Below, piece after piece: positions 16,666-25,549 of a stretch of 46,829 nt of DNA (position 1 is its first letter; the number at the start of each line of letters is the position of its first letter). Below the pieces are notes generated by a model. The model was not told where the DNA came from. It made no database searches and saw only the letters and a program-made list of their open reading frames with translations. Position numbers and translations under genes: made by a program. The DNA is taken from the NCBI GenBank assembly GCA_016764785.1, contig JAESRG010000017.1:1-46829 (forward strand), in the 5' to 3' direction. This DNA comes from Paracoccaceae bacterium. GTDB taxonomy: Bacteria; Pseudomonadota; Alphaproteobacteria; Rhodobacterales; Rhodobacteraceae.

Positions 16666-18771
16666 CTAGTTTATCTTGACCAGAGAACCCTTAACCGTAA
16701 GGATTCCGCCAGATTTAAGTGTCGCCATACCGCCAGCCTCGAATGTCGCCATACCGGAACTTTTAACTGTCATTGCACCGCTAGATTCTAACTTGGCTGA
16801 GCCGCCCGCCTTGGCTGCGAATGTGCCCGACGCCTCGATTTTGACACTACCGGTTTTGATTTTGATCTCGCTAGAAGTGATTTCGATCGAGGAACTACCA
16901 ACCGTTAAGGTGATTTTGGTGCCGGCAGTAATATCCAGCGTATCTCCAACATCAATCGTATAGTTCGTGGTAATAGTATCGGTTTTATTAGCGCCGATCT
17001 TAACAGTTTCGTCTTCCCCAACCGAGCGATCTCGCGTTTTCGCAATCGACAGGGTTTCCTTACCTTCTTTGACCGTAAAAGTATGGTCGCCTTTTTCCAG
17101 CTCTTCGGTTTTATGGTTATATACTTTTTGCGTCAGATCGCCTGGGTCCTTTTTCTCAAACCCGATCGAAATATCTGCGTTGTTTTTAATGATTTCCTTA
17201 TAGTCTTTTTCCGATTGCAGCCGGATGAATTCTTCGTCCTTTTTGTCTTCAAATACCAGTTCATGAAAACCACCTCCACCTTTGGTAGAGTTACTTTTCA
17301 ACCCATGTTGCGTCATATTAGCGGGAAAGGCGAACGGAGGCTTCTTAGCATCGTTATACAACATTCCCGTGACAATCGGCCGATCGGGGTTGCCTTCTTC
17401 AAACTGAACAACAACCTCCTGCCCGATACGCGGAATGTGAAATTGCCCCCATCCCTGCCCGGTCATCGTGTGGCTAACTCGAATAAAGCATGTGGTTTTT
17501 TCGTCTTTCTTACCGTCGCGGTCCCAATGGAACTGAACTTTGATACGTCCATATTCGTCCGTATAAATTTCATCGCCGCTTGGGCCGGTAACAATGGCCG
17601 TTTGCAGGCCCGGAATGATCGGCTTTGGCGTCCCTAGCGATGCGCGAAATGGCTCTGACTTCAGCTGAACCGAAAATTCGGCTTCGTAACTTTCTTTTTT
17701 ATCTGAATCAATATTATTGCGATTGTCGTCGCTGTTCGGATTTTCGGTTACGTTGTCTTTGTCTTCATCGGTTTCGATTTGCAGATTATGTTTAACGGTC
17801 AGAACCAAATATTCATTATTCAGATCTGAACGCGGGTGTTCTTTCAACTTAAATGTCCCGCCTGCCGCCATATTGCGCACATTACACTTGCCCCAGGTCC
17901 GCTTGTGGGCAGCGGCTAATGCTTCGGCAATGACACGGGTACGGGTTTTACCGTCATCTGCCAGCACATGAATACCGGGATAATCGTAAATCTCGATATC
18001 TTTGTGACTATGTTTACCTTTTGGAATGGCCGTCACAGCTTTCAGATCAGTGGTTGATTTGGTAAAGTCATAATCAGTCAGGGTAACCTTGCCAGAATTG
18101 ACCCGCTCGCTGGATTTCCACTCATAGATGTGATCCATCTCGCGTTTGTATTCTTTTTCACGAAAGTGGAATTCGATATTCGCGGCGTTTTTCAACCCAG
18201 AATGCGACCCTGATCCATCAGCGATCACCAATGTTTCCTTGGATGTATCGTGGGTAAAGTAAAAATACATCCCTTCTTCTTCCATCAACCGACAGACAAA
18301 TTCATAATCGGTCTCACGGTATTGAACCAGATAATCCCGTTTTTTATAGCTCTCGGATGTCTTGTCCTGAAAATCAGAAAATCCGCGTTCCGAGAAAATA
18401 TCCTTGATCACCTCTAGCGCAGATTTTTCCTGAAAAATCTTGCAATCGGCGTGCAGGGTTAAGAACCAAAACCACGGTCGCACTTCGGCGCGGTACAATG
18501 CCTGAGAGCCAAATTTGCCCTCATAAGCACAGGAAATACAATGCCCGTGCCAGCTGCGCATTTTTTCTTTTTCGTCTTCGACCTCCAACGTCATTTTCTG
18601 GCCGACAATGTCTTCCAGTTTCAAATCGTGGTCCGGGGAAACAAATTGAATATCGGTTTCGGTCAGCATTGAAAGGCCTTCAAAGACCTCCGCGCGGACC
18701 AGTATCATTTTCTTGGGGTCAAGCGGACCTTTTAACTTTAACTTTCTGTTCTCTTGAACGGCGTCTGCCAT
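16666..18771 (-). CDS. vgrG: VgrG spike protein (TssI)
   Basis: A 701-residue VgrG. The gp27-like N-terminal part is followed by the gp5 OB-fold region (GPSGDEIYTDEYGRIKVQFH; VSHTMTGQGWGQFHIPRIGQEV; FEEGNPDRPIVTGMLYN). A repetitive beta-helix end with Gly/Thr/Ser pseudo-repeats (about 580-700) terminates in GGILTVKGSLVKIN. It trimerises into the spike at the Hcp tube tip. There is no extra effector domain at the C-terminus, so cargo must be bound non-covalently or attached to PAAR. A near-ideal Shine-Dalgarno precedes the start. Confidence 0.96.
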   Translation of the reverse strand: MADAVQENRKLKLKGPLDPKKMILVRAEVFEGLSMLTETDIQFVSPDHDLKLEDIVGQKMTLEVEDEKEKMRSWHGHCISCAYEGKFGSQALYRAEVRPWFWFLTLHADCKIFQEKSALEVIKDIFSERGFSDFQDKTSESYKKRDYLVQYRETDYEFVCRLMEEEGMYFYFTHDTSKETLVIADGSGSHSGLKNAANIEFHFREKEYKREMDHIYEWKSSERVNSGKVTLTDYDFTKSTTDLKAVTAIPKGKHSHKDIEIYDYPGIHVLADDGKTRTRVIAEALAAAHKRTWGKCNVRNMAAGGTFKLKEHPRSDLNNEYLVLTVKHNLQIETDEDKDNVTENPNSDDNRNNIDSDKKESYEAEFSVQLKSEPFRASLGTPKPIIPGLQTAIVTGPSGDEIYTDEYGRIKVQFHWDRDGKKDEKTTCFIRVSHTMTGQGWGQFHIPRIGQEVVVQFEEGNPDRPIVTGMLYNDAKKPPFAFPANMTQHGLKSNSTKGGGGFHELVFEDKKDEEFIRLQSEKDYKEIIKNNADISIGFEKKDPGDLTQKVYNHKTEELEKGDHTFTVKEGKETLSIAKTRDRSVGEDETVKIGANKTDTITTNYTIDVGDTLDITAGTKITLTVGSSSIEITSSEIKIKTGSVKIEASGTFAAKAGGSAKLESSGAMTVKSSGMATFEAGGMATLKSGGILTVKGSLVKIN

Positions 18772-18775
18772 AATA

Positions 18776-18784
18776 ACCTCCTTT
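18776..18784 (-). promoter_or_regulatory. Strong ribosome binding site of vgrG
   Basis: On the coding strand this reads AAAGGAGGT, close to a perfect anti-16S match, four bases before the vgrG ATG at 18771. Neighbouring genes in this series use weaker sites or stop-start overlaps. It confirms the vgrG start and suggests high translation. Confidence 0.75.
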
Positions 18785-18808
18785 CTAAAATGGTTCGATT
18801 TCTAAAAA

Positions 18809-19072
18809 TCATTTCTGTTCTTCTATAATGTCGTTGTGCCGGCGAAGCCGACTGATAATGCCGGGGTGAATTCCCCAAAGACTTCCAGTAAAAATATCGT
18901 CTGGCAGGTCCAATTGTAGTTCATATCCCGAAGGGTATGTGATCACTTTTACCGGCTTTGGATAATATCCCTCGTCCGATAGTATAGCACTTAGATAGTC
19001 TTCTCCTTTCAAAAGCCAATAGCTTTCCTCATGGCCAATTAAAATAATTGCGAATTCTACGGTTTCAGTCAT
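18809..19072 (-). CDS. Small unknown protein coupled to the sheath fusion
   Basis: An 87-residue protein I do not recognise. It is acidic in its first half, with FAIILIGHEESYWLLKGEDYL, KVITYPSGYELQLDLPDD and a basic ISRLRRHND end; there is no signal peptide or clear membrane helix. Its ATG overlaps the stop of the giant TssB-TssC fusion in a TAATG arrangement, so its translation should follow that of the fusion. It precedes vgrG by 37 bases. It could be a chaperone, adaptor or immunity-like protein, but nothing in the sequence decides this. Confidence 0.7.
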   Translation of the reverse strand: MTETVEFAIILIGHEESYWLLKGEDYLSAILSDEGYYPKPVKVITYPSGYELQLDLPDDIFTGSLWGIHPGIISRLRRHNDIIEEQK

Positions 19073-22000
19073 TACAGATCACCCAAAAGTGCGGCAAGAT
19101 CATCATCCATGTCGTCGTCACCGCCAAGATCAAGATCATCATCATCGCCAAAACCCGACAATAAATCGTCAAGATCATCATCGCCGCCCAAATCAAGATC
19201 CAAATCACCACCGAGATCCAGATCAAAATCGTCATCACCACCGAGATCCATATCCAGATCATCCCCGAGCCCTAAATCATCGCCATCATCACCACCAGCC
19301 GCAGGTGCCGCCGTCGCCGGAGCCGCCTTTTTGGCGCCCGAGGCAAAACCAACCGACGTTTGCATCCGCACCGTGCCCGATGACAATTGTTTGGCCCCGT
19401 CGCCCGACCAGATGCCCAGCAGTTCGCCACCGCCAACCGCCTGAAAAGACCCCAGCTTGACCATATTCTGCCCTTGAACCGAGATCACCGGCATATAGCC
19501 GCGCGCAATTACGTCAGCGCTGGTACGCACATTCAGCAGACGTTCGGTGCATGGCAGCGCCACCTGGTCGCCGTATTGGTCGGTCATATAGTGGAACGGC
19601 ATGTCGTCCAGCGACATGATCGACCCAAGGCTCATATCCTTGCCCTGTTGCGCCAGCGTTTCGCCCAACAGCACCGCCACCAGCACCGCAGGGTTGGCAA
19701 ACAACATGGATCGCATACCCTCTTTGACATTAAATTCCTCATAGCCAAACCGGTCAACAGGCTCGGTTTTCTTGCCATATGGCATCCGCAGCAAGAAACG
19801 CGGCGTGGCAAGGCCAAGGTATTTAGCCTCAGGCATTTCTTGCAACGCAGCCCATGTATCTTGCACAAGTTTGTGACGATCCTCGGGTTTTACCCCCATG
19901 AACGTTGTCGACATAGCTGACACAAACGGGGCGTCCATATTGGCGCAAATCCGCGCCATCCGCGCCAAAATTTCGGCGTGCGGCGGGGTTTCTTCCCACG
20001 TATATAAGCCAAATACCGCGGCAAATGGCCCCGCGCTATCGTCAAGACGCGGTTTTTCCACCAGCATTTCATACAGGCCAGTTTCGGCCATATCCTCAAC
20101 GCCCGCCAAATCAGCGGCAAATTCTTCCACCGACATGTCATAGACCACAACTTCCAGCGTCGCGCTGGCCTCAATGCGGCGGCCCAGCAATTCAATGGCC
20201 CGCCAGCCAGCCTCAACCGTCTGAAAATCGGGGTGATGCAATACGCTGCTCATCGCCGTCGATAGCGCCGCGTCGACGGCAGCGATCATTTCCTCAGAAC
20301 CGCTGTCTTTGGCAGCCACAATATGAGGGCCAACAATGCGGCTAATCAGATCGCTGGCGGTGCTGGCCTCAAGCGTTGGGGTGCTGTCACCAATCAGATT
20401 CTGAAAATCCGTAAGCCGCAGATCAGCAGGCGCTGCGCTGCCTTTGGCACGCTTGGTGCTTGTGGCGCGAAAATCGCCGAATTCAGCGCCCCAACCCTGC
20501 ATTTTAGCAATTGCGGCATCCAGATTTCGACCTGACACCAGATCGCGCCGCAACATGTTCAGCTCGTTGAACATTTCGACATTCTCGAACAGCTCGTCGG
20601 GGTGCAGGTCATCTAGCTCGTTCAGCTCCACCTCAACCGCTGAGCCGTCATTGCCCAACGGCAGGGTCAGCGTGGTGCGGAACCGCATAATGACATCTTC
20701 CATGGTGTCAAAATCGAGCTTGAACCCTTTACGTTTGCCCAACGCCGCGCCAGTTTCAAGATTGCCTTTGTTGCCCCGTCCCGAAAAATCGCCCAGCACA
20801 GCAATGCGGAATTTACGCCGTGACCCGGCCTCATCCTGTTGTTTTGGTGCTGACATACTGCCAAAATCTGGCTGGAATGCAGGTTTTTTTGGTTTTTCCA
20901 CGGGGGTTTCCTCCGGTTCGCTGGTGTCATCGTCGCCAAGCAAGTCATCAAGATCAAGATCGTCATCATCCGAACCGGATAGCAACGCATCAAGATCGTC
21001 ATCATCATCGTCATCGCCAAGCAACGCGCTTAGATCATCATCGTCGTCGTCATCGCCACCCAGCAAGTCGGCGAGGTCATCGTCGTCATCACTGTCAGAA
21101 AGCAGGTCACCAAAATCATCGTCACTGTCCGCAAGCATTGCATCGAGGTCAATGTCTTCGATTTCGTCAGCCGAATCGTCGTCGGCAAGTGACGCATCAA
21201 GCTCATCTGTATCGTCGTCGGCTGCGTCGGCCAAATCCACACCGACATCATCCAACAAAGCCGCCAGATCATCGGCAGAGACATCAACCGTTTCGGCCGT
21301 TTCAGAAACCGCATCCAGATCAAGCCCCAGATCCCCAAGGAGGTCCTCCATGCTTTCTTCTTTGGTGTCTGGAACGTCGGCGGCCAAGCCTGCCAACACA
21401 TCGTTGATCTCTTCATCTTCCGGCTCATCTTCGGGAATATCGGTCGCCATATCAGCCAAAATATCGGCACTGGTTTCCTCAACGGTATCTTCCGGAATAT
21501 CGGCGGCAAGGTCTGCTAAAATGCTATCGCTTTCGTCGTCTTCATTATCTTCGTCAACGTCAAAAGTCAGATCTGCAAGCATGTCATCGTTGGTCTCATC
21601 CTCGTCTTCCACCCCAACCGCGCGCATGGCATCTAATGCCAGATCATCGCTATCGTCTTCAGGGGCGTTATCAGAGACATCCGCTGCCATATCGGCAAGA
21701 ATGTCGACACTTGGATCTTCTTCGTCCATGTCTTCTGGTGCGGATGCCGCCATGTCGGCCAGCAGATCATCATTGCTATCCTCAACGACGTCGTCGACGT
21801 CAATCGAGCGCATCGCGTCTAACGCAAGATCAGCGCTGTCGTCCTTGGCTTCTTCGTCAGGGATCTCGGTTGCGATACCCGAAAGGATATCGGCACTGGC
21901 GTCGATCTCTTCAATCTCGTCGGGTGCCTCCGCTGCAAGGCCCGCTAACAGCGCGTCATTGTTATCGTCAACATCTTCCTCAACGTCAACGGCGCGCATC

Positions 22001-23688
22001 GCGTCCAGCGCAAGTTCTGCGCTGTTATCTTCGGGTGCGTCGTCAGGCACATCTGTTGCCAGATCCGCCAGAATACCGGCGCGCGTATCTGTGTCATCGG
22101 TTTCGTCCGGTGCCGAGGCTGCCATTTCGGCCAATAGATCATCATTATTGTCTTCCGCGATATCCTCAACCTCGACAGCGCGCATGGCGTCCAACGCTGC
22201 GCCAGTGTCATCCGCTTCGGGTTCGTCTTCGATCTCAACCGACATATCCGCCAAAATATCATCACTTGTGTCTTTTTCGTCAACATCGTCCGGCGCGCTT
22301 GCCGCCATTTCGACCAACAAGTCGTCATTGGTTTCTTCAGCCTCGTCTTCAACTTCAACCGAGCGCATGGCATCCAAGGCCAAATCAGCGCTGTTATCTT
22401 CGGGTGCGTCGTCGGGCACATCTGTTGCCATATCAGCCAGAATGTCGGCGCTGGTATCAGCTGCTTCTGTTTCTTCCGGTGCAGATGCAGCCATTTCCGC
22501 CAGCAGATCGTCGTTGCTTTCTTCGATCTCATCCGCGACATCAACCGCCCGCATGGCATCCAGCGCCGCGCCGGTTTCGTCGACCTCGGGTTCATCTTCA
22601 ACCTCGACCGACATGTCAGCTAAGATATCGGCGCTTGTGTCACTTTCCTCAACATCGTCAGGGGCCGAGGCGGCCATTTCGGCCAGCAGATCATCGTTGC
22701 TATCCTCAACCACATCCTCAACCTCGACCGCACGCATGGCGTCCAAGGCTGCGCCAGTGTCATCCGCTTCGGGTTCGTCTTCAACCTCCACCGACATGCC
22801 GGCCAAAATATCAGCGCTCTCGTCAATCTCTTCGATTTCCTCGGGCGCATCCGCAGCCAGTCCAGCAAGGATATCACTGCTGTCGTCTTGTTCCTCAACC
22901 TCGTCAGGCGCACTGGCCGCCATTTCCGCCAACAGGTCGTCGTTGGTTTCTTCAACCTCGTTTTTAACCTCAACCGAGCGCATTGCAGCCAGCGCAAGAG
23001 CTGCACTGTCTTCTTCCGGTTCGTCGTCTGGCGCGTCTGCAGCCATGCCCGCTAAAATCCCGGCGTTTTCATCCACCGGCGCGATGTCGTCCGGCTGGTT
23101 CTTGGCCATGCTGGCCAGAATGTCACCAGTATCGTCTTTTTTCTCAACCACTTCCGGCGCTGCTGCCTTCATCGCATCAAACGCCGCTGCGGTGCTGTCG
23201 CCGCCATCCCCAGCCAAGACCATCGCCTTGAATTTTTCCGGCTCGGCCATCAGTTTTTCGATCAACTCCTCAGCACCAGATTTCCCGTCCATATAGGTTA
23301 ACAGATTGGAAAGCTGAGTGCGGGCCTCCAGCAATTTACGCAAGGGCTCAACCTTGCTGGCAATCGCCGCCGGGGTGAAATCCGACATTTTTTCAAAGGT
23401 CAGATCAACCGACAAATTACCCTCGCCGGTCAGCGTATTGGGCACCGAAAATGCCGCGCGCGGTTTCATCGACTTCATACGACTGTCAAAATTATCGATG
23501 TCGATCTCAAGGAATTTCCGGTCTTTTATGCTGGGCTGTGCCACCTCGGATTTTCCCGAAAGATCCGACATGACCCCCATTACAAATGGCAGCTGGATCT
23601 TTTTCTCGGCGCCATACAGCTCCACGTCATATTCGATCTGAACCCGTGGTGCCCGATTTCGAGCAATGAATTTTTGACTGTTTGACAT
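19072..23688 (-). CDS. TssB - acidic repeat - TssC sheath fusion protein
   Basis: A 1538-residue protein. Residues 1 to about 155 are a complete TssB-like sheath domain, almost identical at its N-terminus to the stand-alone TssB. About 160-780 is a tandem array of roughly 29 acidic modules of about 20 residues, and 780-930 is Asp-rich with LLGDDDD-like blocks. From about 955 to 1450 there is a TssC-like domain (RRKFRIAVLGDFSGRG; AGWRAIELLGRR; PRFLLRMPYGKKTEPVDRFG; GYMPVISVQGQNMVKLG). The last 85 residues are a Gly-Asp tail. Rhizobial imp loci carry a second TssC-like gene (impD); this may be its counterpart. It abuts the ion-channel gene with no gap. One open frame spans everything. Confidence 0.93.
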   Translation of the reverse strand: MSNSQKFIARNRAPRVQIEYDVELYGAEKKIQLPFVMGVMSDLSGKSEVAQPSIKDRKFLEIDIDNFDSRMKSMKPRAAFSVPNTLTGEGNLSVDLTFEKMSDFTPAAIASKVEPLRKLLEARTQLSNLLTYMDGKSGAEELIEKLMAEPEKFKAMVLAGDGGDSTAAAFDAMKAAAPEVVEKKDDTGDILASMAKNQPDDIAPVDENAGILAGMAADAPDDEPEEDSAALALAAMRSVEVKNEVEETNDDLLAEMAASAPDEVEEQDDSSDILAGLAADAPEEIEEIDESADILAGMSVEVEDEPEADDTGAALDAMRAVEVEDVVEDSNDDLLAEMAASAPDDVEESDTSADILADMSVEVEDEPEVDETGAALDAMRAVDVADEIEESNDDLLAEMAASAPEETEAADTSADILADMATDVPDDAPEDNSADLALDAMRSVEVEDEAEETNDDLLVEMAASAPDDVDEKDTSDDILADMSVEIEDEPEADDTGAALDAMRAVEVEDIAEDNNDDLLAEMAASAPDETDDTDTRAGILADLATDVPDDAPEDNSAELALDAMRAVDVEEDVDDNNDALLAGLAAEAPDEIEEIDASADILSGIATEIPDEEAKDDSADLALDAMRSIDVDDVVEDSNDDLLADMAASAPEDMDEEDPSVDILADMAADVSDNAPEDDSDDLALDAMRAVGVEDEDETNDDMLADLTFDVDEDNEDDESDSILADLAADIPEDTVEETSADILADMATDIPEDEPEDEEINDVLAGLAADVPDTKEESMEDLLGDLGLDLDAVSETAETVDVSADDLAALLDDVGVDLADAADDDTDELDASLADDDSADEIEDIDLDAMLADSDDDFGDLLSDSDDDDDLADLLGGDDDDDDDLSALLGDDDDDDDLDALLSGSDDDDLDLDDLLGDDDTSEPEETPVEKPKKPAFQPDFGSMSAPKQQDEAGSRRKFRIAVLGDFSGRGNKGNLETGAALGKRKGFKLDFDTMEDVIMRFRTTLTLPLGNDGSAVEVELNELDDLHPDELFENVEMFNELNMLRRDLVSGRNLDAAIAKMQGWGAEFGDFRATSTKRAKGSAAPADLRLTDFQNLIGDSTPTLEASTASDLISRIVGPHIVAAKDSGSEEMIAAVDAALSTAMSSVLHHPDFQTVEAGWRAIELLGRRIEASATLEVVVYDMSVEEFAADLAGVEDMAETGLYEMLVEKPRLDDSAGPFAAVFGLYTWEETPPHAEILARMARICANMDAPFVSAMSTTFMGVKPEDRHKLVQDTWAALQEMPEAKYLGLATPRFLLRMPYGKKTEPVDRFGYEEFNVKEGMRSMLFANPAVLVAVLLGETLAQQGKDMSLGSIMSLDDMPFHYMTDQYGDQVALPCTERLLNVRTSADVIARGYMPVISVQGQNMVKLGSFQAVGGGELLGIWSGDGAKQLSSGTVRMQTSVGFASGAKKAAPATAAPAAGGDDGDDLGLGDDLDMDLGGDDDFDLDLGGDLDLDLGGDDDLDDLLSGFGDDDDLDLGGDDDMDDDLAALLGDL
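21360..23140 (-). repeat. Coding tandem repeat, about 61-codon higher-order unit
   Basis: Inside the sheath fusion gene a core LDAMRxVEV recurs eight times, near 22978, 22733, 22551, 22362, 22179, 21994, 21808 and 21624. After the first interval (about 245 bases) the spacing is 182-189 bases. Each unit contains three related modules of about 20 codons, typified by LDAMRAVEV, DDLLAEMAASAP and DILADMSVEV. Differences are largely conservative or synonymous, and no frameshift occurs. Asp-rich sequence without this clear period continues to about 20930. Confidence 0.88.
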
Positions 23689-24519
23689 CTATTTATCCAA
23701 GGCTTTTTCGAGCAAGCCGCGCAGCACCGCCAACTCTTCTTTTGTTTCTTTGTTGGCGGCAATCACGATGTTCAAGATCCGCTCCATCTCTTTGTCCTGT
23801 TCTTCCTCCACAGCCGCCTGCATGGTGTTGACCAAGATACCAATGAACAGGTTCAACACTGCAAAAGATGTCGCAATGATAAAGGGCACAAACATCAGCC
23901 ACGCATAAGGATGCACCTCCATCACCGGGCGCACAATGCCCATTGACCAGCTTTCCAGTGTCATGATCTGGAACAGTGAATACAGGCTTTCGCCGATCGT
24001 ACCAAACCACTGTGGAAAAGTATCACTGTACAGCATCGTGGTCATAACGGCGAAAATGTAATACACAATGCCCAGCAAAATCACCACGGCACCCATGCCT
24101 GGCAAGGCCTCCAGCAAGGCCCGCACGACGGATCGCAACTGCGGCACAATCGACAATATCCGCATCGCGCGGATAACCCGCAGCGCCCGCAGCACCGACA
24201 GATTGGCGCTGGTTGGCAACAGGCCAACGCTCACGACAATCAGGTCAAACAGATTCCATGCCGATTTGAAAAACCGCGGCCCATAGGCGTAAATCTTGAT
24301 GCCCATCTCGGCCACAAACACCGACAAAACCGCGGTATCAAAAACTGCCAGAAATCCACCGATGTGGGCGCTGATCGCTTCTGACGTGCTTAAGCCCAAC
24401 GTGATCGCATTAAAGACGATCAGCGCCAGGATTGAATACCGAATCCGCGGGCTGTCAATAAATTGAGCCAGTTTCCAGCGAACAGTTCCCTCGGCGGCGT
24501 CAGTGTTTTCAGACATCAC
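23689..24519 (-). CDS. Bacterial voltage-gated sodium channel (NavBac family)
   Basis: A 276-residue six-helix ion channel subunit. Helices S1-S3 lie at about 28-100. S4 carries gating arginines at 111, 114, 117 and 120 (RALRVIRAMRIL) followed by VPQLRSVVRALLEALPGM. The pore loop has selectivity filter TLESWSM at 187-193, the same seven residues I recall for NavAb and close to TLESWAS of NaChBac. S6 is at about 207-236 (VLNLFIGILVNTM), and the C-terminus is an acidic then coiled-coil tail typical of tetrameric channels. Members conduct sodium on depolarisation. It sits inside the tss series, directly abutting the sheath fusion gene and six bases from the next upstream gene. Confidence 0.94.
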   Translation of the reverse strand: MMSENTDAAEGTVRWKLAQFIDSPRIRYSILALIVFNAITLGLSTSEAISAHIGGFLAVFDTAVLSVFVAEMGIKIYAYGPRFFKSAWNLFDLIVVSVGLLPTSANLSVLRALRVIRAMRILSIVPQLRSVVRALLEALPGMGAVVILLGIVYYIFAVMTTMLYSDTFPQWFGTIGESLYSLFQIMTLESWSMGIVRPVMEVHPYAWLMFVPFIIATSFAVLNLFIGILVNTMQAAVEEEQDKEMERILNIVIAANKETKEELAVLRGLLEKALDK

Positions 24520-24524
24520 GTCCC

Positions 24525-25499
24525 CTAACGTTTCTTGGCCAATTGTTCGACCTTTTTGAGCTCCTTTGAGGCCTTTGCCATGGCACCACTCAAAACAGAC
24601 GCAACGGAATCCACATTAGCGGTCGTTTTCGCAACAAGCTCATAAGTGGTTGAACCAACATCCGTTTTCTTGACCTTTGCAAGTGCCGCATCCAGTGCCT
24701 TTTCCATCCGCGAAACCGCAGTCTCCAGATTTTTGAATGGCTTCACAAAGGATTCGGCAGATTTCTTGTAGACCTCTTTGGCAGCATCGGACATGTCCTT
24801 GGACTGGCTTTTTTTCATCGTGACCATCAAGCCTGTAATGGACTTATTCATATTGGCATTTGTTTTCGTCAATGACTCCAGCTTTTTTGAATACTCGGCA
24901 AAAGCTGAGTCGCAAGCTTTTTTCAATTCCTCGGTCGCTTTCGACTTATCAGCGCCGCTTGATTTGACTTCCGACACCTTTAACTTCTTCAAGTTAACGA
25001 AGGTTTTCTCAAAGTCTTTAGAAAATTCCTTGGCAACCGCTGCAATTTTACTGGTTGCATCGCTGCCAAGTCCTTTTTGCGCCTTCTTAATTTCACCAAC
25101 ATCATCGGAGGCACCTGAAGCCATATCTTCTTTGAATTCGGCAAAACTCTGCTGCAATTTTTTTTCGGTACGCTTCAATAAATCCGGGACGATCTTGATA
25201 AAGGCATTGGTCTTTTTTAACTTGTCCTGTCCGTTTTTTGCCTTTTCAATGGGCACATAGTTTTCCCACATCTGGGCCCCTAAAATCGAAAGATCGTAAC
25301 GGAACATGGTTTTTGCGGCGTCTTCAATTTTCTTTTTGTTCCATTTGACAGAGGTCACCGAAAATTTGTCTTTGAACTCATAATTCTTCGGCTTTTTTAG
25401 CCCGATTTCCTTTGTCATCATCGGCGTAAGCTTTTTCTTGCGCATTTCCTGAAATGGGTAAATTACAATTTTAATGTCAAATGTCTGATCGCCAGCCAT
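24525..25499 (-). CDS. Unrecognised Lys-rich helical protein
   Basis: A 324-residue protein with no family I recognise. The first 100 residues look mixed (AGDQTFDIKIVIYPFQEMRK; DKFSVTSVKWNKKKIEDAAK; YDLSILGAQMWENYVPIEKA). The remainder is strongly helical with heptad-like Leu/Val spacing and many Lys. There is no signal peptide, membrane helix or Cys-His motif. It has a good AGGAG ribosome site and ends six bases before the sodium-channel start. Position between clpV and the spike genes makes it a candidate T6SS structural accessory or effector; the sequence does not show which. Confidence 0.85.
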   Translation of the reverse strand: MAGDQTFDIKIVIYPFQEMRKKKLTPMMTKEIGLKKPKNYEFKDKFSVTSVKWNKKKIEDAAKTMFRYDLSILGAQMWENYVPIEKAKNGQDKLKKTNAFIKIVPDLLKRTEKKLQQSFAEFKEDMASGASDDVGEIKKAQKGLGSDATSKIAAVAKEFSKDFEKTFVNLKKLKVSEVKSSGADKSKATEELKKACDSAFAEYSKKLESLTKTNANMNKSITGLMVTMKKSQSKDMSDAAKEVYKKSAESFVKPFKNLETAVSRMEKALDAALAKVKKTDVGSTTYELVAKTTANVDSVASVLSGAMAKASKELKKVEQLAKKR

Positions 25500-25515
25500 G
25501 ATAATCTCCTGTTAA

Positions 25516-25542
25516 AGCCCACGCCTAAAATTGACGCGGGCT
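25516..25542 (-). other. RNA hairpin between the two unknown genes
   Basis: On the transcript, AGCCCGCG and CGTGGGCT can pair over eight positions, including one G-U pair, around an 11-base loop. It is followed by only a short U pair. It lies in the 50-base spacer after the stop at 25550 and before the ribosome site of the next gene. It could partially terminate or protect mRNA ends; a full terminator is unlikely because of the short U run. Confidence 0.45.
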
Positions 25543-25549
25543 GATGGGG

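Noticed and set aside
21360-23140. Regularly spaced repeats as a possible CRISPR array
   Set aside because: The period is 182-189 bases, the copies are imperfect and fully coding, and there are no uniform short repeats with unique spacers.
20444-23296. A 950-residue Ser-rich open frame on the plus strand opposite the sheath fusion
   Set aside because: It is the antisense of Asp/Glu-rich codons, which read as Ser codons in this frame. It has no domain, and the opposite strand encodes clear TssB and TssC domains in an operon.
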